Origin: Phaeotremella fagi
Lineage: Eukaryota > Basidiomycota > Tremellomycetes > Tremellales > Phaeotremellaceae
Direction: 5' to 3'
Length of the DNA stretch: 64,000 nucleotides
Assembly (NCBI GenBank): GCA_001599715.1
Contig: BCHU01000011.1
Location: forward strand, 558,001-622,000
How positions within the stretch are numbered: position 1 is the stretch's first letter; the number at the start of each line of letters is the position of its first letter. Below are positions 31,552 to 41,644 of this stretch, piece after piece. Made by a program: the position numbers and the translations under genes. A model generated the notes under the pieces. The model did no database searches. It was not told the DNA's origin and saw nothing but the letters and a program-made list of their open reading frames with translations.

Positions 31552-33649
31552 ATGAACTTCATATTCCATCTTCTCCTAATCCAAATCACTGGTATAACTT
31601 CCAAACCTATAGAGAAAAAGCTTCATCTATTCAAACATCATCATCCTAACCCCAACCGAGTCATGTATTCACAAAACGATCTACGTGATATGGACGTTAA
31701 CGAACGAAGAGATTTACCTTGGGAACTACAAGTCCAGTATTCGAATTACAGCTTTTTCGACGATTGGCAATTTTATCAATGGGATGGTGAGCTTCTTTTT
31801 CTCTTTCATTAGCGTTTTACTGAGAAGGTTTGTGCTTGATTTAGATCCGAGTCATGGTTGTAAGTTTGATTTTATTACTTGACGTACCGGATGGTAACTG
31901 ACAAATGATGATTTAGTGGTCAAGTGAATCATCTCCCTCTTTCGTTGATGCTCTTCAGATTAACTAATCGAATCGCAGTTATGTAGATTCACCAACAGCT
32001 TTCAAAGAGGGATTAGCATTTTGGACTGATCAAGGTCAACCTGGGATTCAAGTGGGTACTAAAACACTAACACCTTTTGTGGCAAAACTGACAATCTGTA
32101 ACTTAAAGGTGGAACATTGGAGTAACATCCCCGTTGGGAATTCACGTCAATCAGTTAGGATATCTACTAAATCTTTATTCGCTGGGGGTTTGTTCGTTAT
32201 TGATATGGCGATCATGCCTTGGGGATGTGGTGTTTGGCCAGCTTGTACGTTTACTTGCAATCTTTCAATCTGGGGTGTTTGGTGTTGATGTGGGTTTTTA
32301 GTTTGGTTATTGGGTTACGCGGATACTTGGCCTCAAGCTGTGAGTCTTTAGATTATTCATCTGGGTTGAATTCCGATTGGCTGATTCATTTCTGTTAGGG
32401 GGAGATCGATATTATCGTATGTTGAGGACTTCATTCTGAACTTTGACATCGACTTGCTGAATCGCTACTTCCTGTTTAGGAGGGTATCATGGACAACAGT
32501 CAAAAGTGAGTGACCGCACATAAAAGTTCGAATGATTTGTTGATCCTCTTTGTGTTTAGCCAAATGACTGTGTGAGTAATATCAAAACTTGATCGGGGTT
32601 GACCTCAAAAGTCATACATTACCTGGATGCACTATCAACACTCAATCGGGATTATACACAGGATCAACAGGTGTGAGTAAATCGTCTCTCTTACAACATG
32701 TGCTACAGTGTTACTGAGATTGAAATTAGAATCAGAATTGTGATTCAACAACAGGTAAGTCCGTTGGACTATATGCGGGAACGATGTTTGCGCAGACTGA
32801 ACAACGTAGGTGGGAGTGGATGCGGGATTATTTCAGCTTCAAAGACCTCATACGGTAACGCCTTCAATAACGTTGGAGGTGGTGTTTTCGCCTTACAATG
32901 GGATGGAGATGGGATGAAGATCTGGAATTGGAATAGAGGTTATATACCAGATGAGTAAGTTTGAGCTGTGAGCTGTACTGAATTCATTTTACTTAGTCTG
33001 ATCAACGATAACCCGTTACCTAATACTTGTAAGTCTCGTATACAGGCTAACTAGTCTATTGTGATTGAAGTTATCTTGGACTTAGGGGGTACACCTGCAG
33101 CAGCGTTTGACGCATCGACCTGTGATCCAGGCTATTATTTCCAGGCTCAACAATTGATTATGAACATTGATCTATGTGGTGAGTTCACTTTTATTGACAT
33201 GAGGATGAAAGAGATGAAAACCTGGGTATCTACAGGTGATTGGGCAGGTAACAACTATAATCGTAAGTTCTCACCAACAACAATATATCAAACAAAGCTA
33301 AAACTTTGTTGAAGAATATTCATATTGTCCAGGAACTTGTGCAGAATATATCGCAACTGGGGTACGTCCACTGTACCAAACGACCGAATGAAATAATCTG
33401 ATCCAGGTCATTATCTAGTCAAATTTGAACACTGCAGTCATGATCGTGAACTATATCAAAGTCTATCAGCAAACTGGAATGACGTCTGTCGAGATTCAAG
33501 CTGCTACAAGTTTCAATCAGACTGGTGCAGGTGGTGATGTTGGTCGTAGTAGTGGATCGATCAGATCTACAAGTGTCTTTGAATATCCTCATCTTCTCAA
33601 ACTTCTGTTCTTGGCTTGGTGTACGAGCTTTGGTACAATGTTTTTGTGA
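31552..33649 (+). CDS. Secreted/GPI-anchored glycoside hydrolase family 16 beta-glucanase-like enzyme
   Basis: The start MNFIFHLLLIQITGITSKP is a signal peptide. After a short spacer the GH16 fold is read across about 16 exons. Segments are DDWQFYQWDDPSHGLVNYVD, FWTDQGQPGIQVEHWSN, FVIDMAIMPWGCGVWPAFWL, then the catalytic GEIDIIEG (nucleophile Glu, Asp, acid/base Glu). Next come MDNSQNQMTVHTLPGC, SYGNAFNNVGGGVFALQWDG and WNRGYIPDDLINDNPLPNTW. After GTPAAAFDAS come YYFQAQQLIMNIDLCGDWAG and SNLNTAVMIVNYIKVYQQTG. These are features of the fungal MLG/laminarinase-like GH16 subgroup. The last 20 residues are hydrophobic after a Ser/Gly stretch, consistent with a GPI signal. It probably acts on cell-wall or environmental beta-1,3(4)-glucan. 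Exons of 7, 18, 26 and 12 nt are required to keep the frame. Confidence 0.9.
31917..31923 (+). other. 7-nt micro-exon in the GH16 gene
   Basis: TGGTCAA lies between GATTTAG and GTGAAT. It is needed to read DPSHGLVNYVDSP in frame from the flanking exons. Inferred from frame and family conservation. Confidence 0.65.
32399..32571 (+). other. Chain of GH16 micro-exons carrying the active site (18, 26 and 12 nt)
   Basis: Exons are 32399-32416 (GEIDII), 32480-32505 (EGIMDNSQ plus 2 nt) and 32560-32571 (NQMTV part). Each has a G(T)ATGT or GTGAGT donor and a TAG acceptor. The catalytic E-x-D-xx-E is split by an intron just before the second Glu. Confidence 0.72.
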
Positions 33650-33734
33650 ACGTCGATTTCATAGATAGAGATATCATTATGTACACGATGTTATAGAGTA
33701 TTGGGGTTTAATCAAGAGATGTATATAAAGTGAT

Positions 33735-35963
33735 TCAAGTCGATTGCGATTGTACAGTATCCAGGGTACAATTTCTTGGAGCTGCATGAGAACATTTCAC
33801 GTGTACCACGACTGTGTGTATGGTCAGATTTTATACCAAGTAAATAGCGATTGAACTTACTACCACAATCGTCGCATTGTAAAGCAGCCCTTTGTCCAAG
33901 TCTCTTATTACAGACTGGACATTTTTCACGACCTGCTAAAGCTTTTGGTAGGAATGTGAAAGCGAAATGCGAGGTGACTGAAAGCACAAAAATCAATAGG
34001 ATTTCCCATCATCAAAACGGCCAACTCACAACCAGACACCTTCTTTCCATTAGACGGAAGTTCTTTCCCCACGAGCGTAAATCGGTGTGTACCATTAACA
34101 CTATCGTTGATCAACACCTCATGTGATGTTGGAGGTAAAATCGCCGAAACCATCTCTACATCCTTATCATTACTCGTTCCCTCCTCTCCTGAGATCATAC
34201 TAGGTATCATCGGGATTTGACTAGGATTAGGGATTTTTGATTCAGGATTAGAATTTGAATTCCCTTTGATGGTCATCACCGAAGATGTGTCTTCGTAAGG
34301 ATCGAAGGGCGTTGCTGCGTGTAGGATTGAAGCTGTTTGGACTGGTTTGGCACGTATCACGTCGGTTGAATATGATGAATCTGATTTAGAATGGTTGAAG
34401 GTCGTTGCACTTCTTCCCATCAATCTGTCGTGACCTACGATTTCTAAGTTAATGATCAAGATTTGATGAAGACTCACCTCTCATCTCACTAGCAGTATCA
34501 TATCTACTCAGACTAGAAGTTGAACCCCTTTCTTCCCATCTGGCAGTTCTCCAAATCCCATCATTCTCAGCACCCTTGCCATCAATCCGTAAACTCGTCA
34601 AAGTCCTCAAAGCCTCTTCTTCCATTTTAACATCTTCATCCTCAACCTCAACAACATTGACATTACCCTCTGAATCCAATCCAACAACATGACCCCGTTG
34701 TTGATCATCTTGAGATGGACTTTCAAAAAGTGGCATAGCTCTTTTCCCATGATGAAGTAATTTAATACTTCCAACATGTTCGTTCTCGTTTCCATCTAAA
34801 TCTGTTAATCGACTCAAAACCTCCAATTCAATTTCACGGAGTTTTTTAAGAATTTCTGGTAGTTTGGGTCGATCGTTTGGGTTTTCCAAAAGACATTCTA
34901 GCGCTAAATTGATGAACGCTTTGGGACATCCTGATGATGCTTTCCTGTGAATTTCTGCAGCGTCTGGAACGAACGATGGTGCAACTCGCTATTACAGTCA
35001 GAATATTCTCTTAATCAGTGACTTACAGTAAATGTCTTCGAATCTACTAAATGACGACTTAGGATTTCCACAAAAATAACTCCAAGCGAAAAGACATCTG
35101 TTGGTAAATCGAATTCTTGACCGTTCAAAATTTCCGGACTCATATAGCCCTATAGAAAAACAATGAGGTCGTTCTGACTGTTCATCAAAACACTCACATC
35201 TGTCCCACAATAAGTCATTCGTCTCATTTCTTCAGCGTTTCGACTTGAGATTCTAGCGAAACCAAAATCCGTTACCTTAATACGTTCATTGGCGGTAATC
35301 AACAAATTTTCCCCTTTCAGATCTCTGTGAATGCACTGAGAGGATATGGGTTAATAGCGTTATCAACAAGCTGGATCACCCACCTGACGAGCATGTAGAT
35401 ACGCAACGGCTCTGGCTACATCTGTAGCGAACGAGATTCGAAGTCTCCAGGGGAAGGGATGGGATGATAAGATGTATTGACGAAGATTACCTCGTGGTAG
35501 AAATTCTGAAACGATACTGATTATTTGGTTAACTGGAAGTCTTCTGACAGATATGGGTACTGACAATACTCTACCGTCATCTGCTGGTGCTCTTGATAAA
35601 CCAAGGAATAGGACGACGTTGGGATGTCGACATTCTCTCATTATCCTCCATTCCCGTTCAAAATATTTATGAACCTTCATCGATTTAGGGTATCAGTGGA
35701 CGATTAAGAAGGGATGAAATTGGATTCAACTTACATCGTATTCGGTGGATGGCAAAACTTCTTTGATGGCGATATCTATCCCTAGGTATGTCCCTAGATA
35801 ATAGCTATCAGCTATGACTGGATATCATCGTATCTTGACTCACCCTGGTATACTGAACCAAAACTCCCTGCTCCTAATTTTCTACCCCATGCAATATCTT
35901 CATACTAAAGATTTAGTATGTTGAAGGTGAAGATTAACTCACTGGTATGATATCGAAGTCCAT
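33735..35963 (-). CDS. TKL-like protein kinase with C-terminal C1-type zinc domain
   Basis: Kinase domain first: [20 protein letters not shown], [11 protein letters not shown] glycine loop, IAIKEVLP (catalytic Lys), EREWRIM (Glu), [13 protein letters not shown] and [12 protein letters not shown] (catalytic Asp). After these come KVTDFGFAR (DFG), YCGTDGYMSPE and [26 protein letters not shown] with GTDGYMSPE resembles LIMK/TESK/DRK-type TKL kinases that are usually Ser/Thr-directed. A disordered Ser/Asp-rich region follows. The spliced C-terminus reads [20 protein letters not shown], 12 residues, [20 protein letters not shown]. That is C-x2-C-x12-C-x2-C-x4-H-x2-C-x7-C, a C1 (phorbol-ester/DAG or Ras-binding-like) ligand pattern with a longer first spacer. 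The final intron (33789-33848) is essential for the second half. About nine exons. Divergent from the Zn2Cys6 gene. Confidence 0.85.
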
Positions 35964-36560
35964 GATGATGTAGGTTGGTCACTTGAGATATTGCTCTATG
36001 ATGTTTCGGAAATGGGTAGATGTGTTTATTAATCAGTACCGAAACCGATTCTTAAGTCACTGAGTAAATGAAGTTAGTAACTAAGTAATCTATAACTTGA
36101 TTGAAATCAGTAGGACAGTAAAGTTCAATGTGAAAAGGAAAGGGGGGCGCTCAAGCCCATGACCATGGATGCGAAGCACAGTAAGGAATCTGAATTGTTT
36201 CAAGCACTGTCTTTTCAGCCCCGCCCCTTTGGTTAGTGTTTCTCTTGTTTCTTTTTGTACGACAAGAGTCGTTGGTCAATAGTAGGCTTTGATACTGCTG
36301 ACGATACACAGTGAGTTGTGACACAAGTTACTTGTTGGTATTTAACGTGACTCATTAACTTAACGTCAGCGAGTTATGCATCTCTTGAGTAAAGGAGGTA
36401 GTTGTACCTTAGAAAGGAAGGGAAGTAGGCGCAGGGCTAGGGAGATCCCCGAAGTCATTTCTCACCTTACTCACCGGACCGCGATTTACCTCACATCACA
36501 TCAGAAACAAATAAAAGATTCATAAGCATATCATCTCACGCATACATCTAAAATTAAGTA
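35964..36560. promoter_or_regulatory. Divergent promoter, kinase / Zn2Cys6 regulator
   Basis: This is about 600 bp between divergent start codons. It contains a G-rich tract (AAAGGAAAGGGGGGCGC near 36133) and GGGAAGTAGGCGCAGGGCTAG near 36420. CGG appears once near 36477 (CACCGGACCGCG), giving CGG-ACCG. No gene is seen. Confidence 0.4.
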
Positions 36561-38720
36561 ATGGAGGTACAAGACTTTCCTCGACCTCCAGGTCAAGGTC
36601 AAGATCAGACCCCAAATCAAGGTCAATATCACGCTCAACCTCACCATCAAAATGAAACTCCGCCAAGTGTATCCAGCACTTTGATTCCAGAGCGTAAACC
36701 GATCATCAGAAAAAGAGGAAGTAAAGCATGTGAAGGATGTCGAATAAGAAGAATCAAATGTATAGGAGAAGTCCCTTGTTTAGCGTGTAGGAATAGTGGG
36801 ATAGCAGAGACTTGTGCGATCAGAGTTAAAGCTCGTCCGAAACGGTAAGTCCGTAACTTTGATTGTTTACTCCTTGTTCTCATATTGTGTTATTTACAGT
36901 GCACTATGTTCGAAACTGGTTGCTACTTTAATGCCTTTGGAGTCTAAGACTCTTGGTCAATTTGATGTGAATGCTAGTGCAAGTGCTAGTACAAGTACAA
37001 GTAACTCGCCTTCGTCTCGTCGTCGAACTCGAAAAACCCTACATGATCTCGAATTCACGGTTATGATGTGGTGTCTTGACCATGGTGAGATTCACTTCCT
37101 CCTCAATCCATATCTAGTTACCAAAATTGACATCAATCAAAAGACATACCATATGATCCAACACCTTATCACGATGAGAATCGATTATCAAGACTCCAGA
37201 ACAGTCATCAAGCTCATTTCGAACCGAATCCAGTGTTCGAAGAACAGCTTATAGAGACTTTTGTCGCTTCGGCTTTCTTTGATCATTTGAGATGGATAGA
37301 TCGATCACATTTATTGAACCTTCATCGTCGTTGGAGAGCTATACCTAACGCTGTTACCAACGATCAAAAAGCTTTCTTATGCGCAGCTCTGTGTTTGGCT
37401 AGATCAACTCTACGGAGTCAACTCGAAAGGGTTATTCCTGATGCAACCCAACTTGGTGATGTTACGGAAGACGTTTACTACTTCTCTATGGCTTGTCAAC
37501 ATTTGGCAGATTGGAAACAACCGTCCATCTGTTCTCTTTGTAAGTGATGGTTACTTCAGAAGTTCCGACTGACTTGTTTTCTTATTAGGGGCTTTATTCT
37601 GTTTGATACCTTATGCGATGACTAATGGAGGTGCTCAAGAAACTCGAGACTTGTTAGAACAAATGGCTGGACAGATACAAGATCTAGGACTTCATCGTCA
37701 GGAAACGTCAATCCTTTATCCTCCTCAAGATATGGTAGACGTATTATTCTCAGAATTCATGTATCTCGATACGTGAGTGAAATCCTGTTCTTCATGGGTG
37801 GTACATCATTCTGATTATCCAAATCTTAGATTCATTTCTGGCTTATTAGAACGAAACCCTTGTTTACCACTTCGTTCAATCGAGAAAGACCTTTTACCAC
37901 TCGACTTGATGTTTCCAGAATGTTTACGAAAAGTAACAATAATAGAAGCAGCTTTTTTGCAAGATATCTTCGATCCTGAGGTCGATACCACGTCCGAAGA
38001 ATACGTTACTGCATGTGAAGCTGAATGGACTGCTCAACTTATGACTTTAAGATTACATCCTGATTCTAAAATCCCAAAACAGAAGAAAGCTTATACAGAG
38101 TTACGTTACAACTGGTAAGTTTTGTCTGTTGGTTTTAATCTAGACGAAACAAATTAAGTTCTCTTATAGGCTACGAATCCTTTTATATTCCTCGTTAATG
38201 GATCAAGGTCGAAGAATCACCGCCATCCTCGCTAGAACAGTCTCCCAAATCCTCAACATCTACGCCGAACTAGAAAGTTCAGGAAGTTACACAGAAGTGT
38301 GGCCTCAAACACGTCAACTCTCAACCTGTGCGCATCTACTTATTCTTTGTTCAGCAACTGGTGAATACCATCAAAGGGAACTTCAAGAACTTTGGGAAAT
38401 CGTCGTTAGGTTGATTGGGAGACAGAGAAGGATGTGGCCGGCGATTGAATCTTTTTATATGGTTTTACGGAAAGCTGCTTCGATTTTCGGTATGTTTGTG
38501 CTAATATTCCATGGTACTTGTGGTAGTTTACTAACAACTAGTGATAGGTGTTGAAATCCAGTCAAACAGAGAACCAGATGTTGTACAGAATTCGATACAG
38601 ACTTATCCAATCATCGATCAACCTGCTAATAAAGATTCCAACGATTATTTTCCTTTGGATATTCATTCCGGTTTATTACCATCAATGGAAATGAATGATG
38701 TTGGTCAAACGGGATTATGA
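36561..38720 (+). CDS. Zn2Cys6 fungal transcription factor
   Basis: A nuclear, fungus-specific regulator. The Gln/Pro-rich start is followed by the binuclear cluster KACEGCRIRRIKCIGEVPC then LACRNSGIAETC, the six-Cys C-x2-C-x6-C-x5-C-x2-C-x8-C pattern. This domain binds CGG triplets. The middle region includes FVASAFFDHLRWIDRSHLLN, AFLCAALCLARSTLRSQLER, LADWKQPSICSL, QIQDLGLHRQETSILYPPQD and the RFISGLLERNPCLPLRSIEK stretch. These resemble the fungal-specific transcription factor domain. Six exons, about 590 residues. The neighbouring MFS and PL8 genes make it a candidate regulator of carbohydrate or uronic-acid use, but this is inference from position. Confidence 0.87.
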
Positions 38721-39035
38721 CACTTTATGTTGTACTCTAGCTTGTACTATGTTGTGAATTTGTTTGCCTTTTATCGAGATGTATGTATGTCGCAAAATAG
38801 TTAATTGAGTTCGAGTAGCTTGACCAGAGAAGTTTAGCATAGAGCTCTATTGATGTGGTTTGCGTGCACTACGACCGACTCGACCACAGATTGAAGCAAC
38901 ACTTGCATAACCCTACGGAAAATATAAACAAAAAAAAGCAAAGAAAACTACAAGACAATCAACAATGCAAGATCATCAAAAACATCTAGCTACCACCACC
39001 TCCAAACGTCTTCCCCACCCCTCCCAATAAAACTT
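38721..39035. other. Convergent intergenic region
   Basis: This is 315 bp between the 3' ends of the Zn2Cys6 gene and the MFS gene, with an A-rich AAAACAAAAAAAAGCAAAG stretch near 38930. No gene is seen. Confidence 0.4.
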
Positions 39036-40921
39036 TTAGTAAGAATATCTGAATTCCGGATTCTGACCATCGGTCCTATCCTCGAATCCATGAAGATGGA
39101 GAATCTCAGCACTCTGAATCTGAGCATCACGTTTAGCGTTTCTCCTGACCAACAAAGTTCTCATGACTAGAACGATGAAGATGAAGAAAACGTAAAGACC
39201 GAGGTGGATGTAAAGACTGTTAAAATATCTTGGTGCCCAGACGGATTGGAATAACTGTGGACCGATGGCGTTACCTGCAGCCCAAGATATGACTATTACC
39301 ATTGTCAGTTCGTGAGGTGAAGTGATTGACTTACAGAAGACAGCGTAAACGATTGATTTTTTAGTTTGACCAGCTACGTTTCTTGATAACATTGAATACA
39401 TTGATGGTTGAGTTGCTTGACAACATTGCATAACGTAGAACGCTACTAGGAGACCTCCTCTTGTTGAACCACTGGGAGTGACGGTGAGAAGGACGACTGT
39501 ACCTGCAATGTTGACTATGATGTAGGAGATCATGATGTACACTGTTTGTCCAAGTTTTCGGTTTAAGAATCTAAATGTGTTGTTGGATGTTAGAGACGAG
39601 ATTTATCTGTTTCACGAAAGACTTACGCAGCGAAGAAATATAGACAGACTTGGAACAGATTCAATGGGATACTAACGAGTAATGAAGTGAGTGTCTAAAA
39701 GATTGTCAGCGGATTGTAATGGTTATAAAGACGACGCCTTACATCAAATCCAAAAGCTTGATTAATCAAAAGTTGATTGAAAGTGTTGAGACCACCGACG
39801 ATAGCTGATTGAGTGAAATACATGAGGAAGAGCAAGTATGTTAAGGGATCGGTAGCAGCTTCCCAAGCTTGATCCGGTTTCCAAATCTTTTGCTTTAAAC
39901 CTTGCTCATTACCTCTGACTCTTTCTACGTATTTAACTTTTTCTTCTTCAGTGGCCCATTTAGCTTGGACAGGTGTATCAGGAAGGAAATAATAAACGAC
40001 GCCTATAGAATGTTTGGAATTAGTTTTGAGGGTTCCTCTGCTCTCTTTTTACATCAGTGGTGACTTACCTGAAGCAACGAAAGATATCAATGAAATGCAT
40101 ACCGTCATCCATTGCCAACCGTATAGAGGATCTTTTCCGCCGATATGATAGAATCCGTAGGCGATGAGATTGGATAAAGCGCTAGCTGTTCCCAACATCG
40201 CTTGCCAAGTTGTAGCGATCAACGTTTGTTCTGCGACTGTGAACCATTGAACGGTGACTACGATTGTTAGTTGGTTTCAACTAAGCAAGACATACTTGTA
40301 GTCAAAGCAGGACCGAAACTAGATTCAAATAACCCAAGTGTGAATCGAATACCAAAAACGGCTGGAATGTTCAATGAAAACGCTAAACCCATAACGAGCT
40401 ATATCAATTCAACAATCAGTATCTCATCACTTGACGAAAGAGGTTTGACCTACACAAGACCAAATTATCATTGAGAAAGCTAAAACTTTTGCGACAGGTA
40501 ATTTTCGAATGAATTGATTGACGATTGGTTCACCGACAATGATCCCACACCAAAGTAGTGTCGTTGTCAAAGCATAGTCTTGACCGACGGCGCCTACGTT
40601 GGCTTGCCATCCCATGATACTTGCATTTCCTAGAGTACCTTTATCGAGTGATTGTGTGACATAAGCCAAACACATTACAGGGAGGAGACTGAAATGAGTT
40701 GAATAAGTAAAGCTACACGTGCCGTTAAGGTTAATAACTTACTGGACATAGATCTTCCTTCGTAATCTTTTATTCTCCTCTGGAGAAATATGTATCTCAG
40801 GATTTATGTATTCAGCGGCGATGTCGACATTGTTGCCGTCACTTTCTTCAAGTTTCTTTGAATGGTATTGACCATCTACAGATTCGACATGTTCGACAGG
40901 TAAAACTTTGTTATCTGACAT
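39036..40921 (-). CDS. MFS transporter, anion:cation symporter (Dal5/allantoate-permease-like)
   Basis: A 12-helix plasma-membrane permease. It starts MSDNKVLPVEHVESVDGQYH with a hydrophilic N-terminus. TM1 begins QLLPVMCLAYVTQSLDKGTL-GNASIMG, the Dal5-family (Q/D)-x-LDK-x-x-(L/I)-x-x-A signature. Then come TLLWCGIIVGEPIVNQFIRK, a helix pair ending FGIRFTLGLFESSFGPALTT, YGWQWMTVCISLISFVASG and VVYYFLPDTPVQAKWATEEE. The second half has YLLFLMYFTQSAIVGGLNTF, VYIMISYIIVNIAGTVVLLT and YFNSLYIHLGLYVFFIFIVL. Known relatives carry allantoate, nicotinate, pantothenate, biotin precursors and various carboxylates. It is divergent from the secreted PL8 lyase across a 720-bp spacer, so a uronate or oligosaccharide-derived substrate is a reasonable but untested guess. 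Confidence 0.9.
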
Positions 40922-41644
40922 GATGAGATGTTTGAATTTGATGAACAACAGAGTGATGAGAAAGTAAGGTCTTTGAAGAGAATTCATCGCTCCATGATAA
41001 GTTGAATCCTCCTTTTTATACGTTGGCTTCGACGGAGGTGGTGGGATAATCCTTTGTTCGTTTTTTGCCAATGCCAAGGTCTGGTGATTTTTCTCATGAA
41101 AGGTTAGTATCTACTACCAGATTATTATCAGACGGGCCGGACGACGGACGGATGTACCCCGGTAAAATGTCAATAATCTGTCTCGTTTCTTGGCAAACAT
41201 TGAATCAACTTGACTCATCTCACATGATCTCTTTCCTTACAACTCCAAATTAATCATACAACCATACATTAACCTACTTCTACAAGCATACAGCATACCC
41301 CGGGCCGTAGATCCAAACCACTTCTCCGCATTTGGGGCCCTTGTTGGATAGATTCTCGTGCTCCTCGTCTCGGACGGTGCCCCAATTACCAACTCTAAAA
41401 GTGGAGTCGTCTATCCACCCACTTTCAATCAACGTCCACGCTGGAATTGGTTCTTACAAACGGATCCCATGTCATAGACAGATCCCATCCTATATCAGCA
41501 GTATATCCTCCAACTTTTACCTCCACCTTACATCGTCACCTTAAATATTCCAGCTGGTCCAAATGGAAACCAAACCCATCAATCAACTTTACATCTCAAG
41601 TATAACTTTCAAGTTGAACTTATTCTGAAGTAATTCGAACGAAA
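40922..41644. promoter_or_regulatory. Divergent promoter MFS / PL8 with repeated CGG-N1-CCG heptamer
   Basis: A 723-bp spacer. The heptamer CGGGCCG occurs at 41133-41139 and 41301-41307, and more CGG triplets (ACGACGGACGGATG) flank the first. CGG inverted or direct repeats are the usual targets of Zn2Cys6 proteins, and one such protein is encoded 2 kb away. TTAAATATTCC near 41540 may be the PL8 TATA-like element. Confidence 0.55.
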
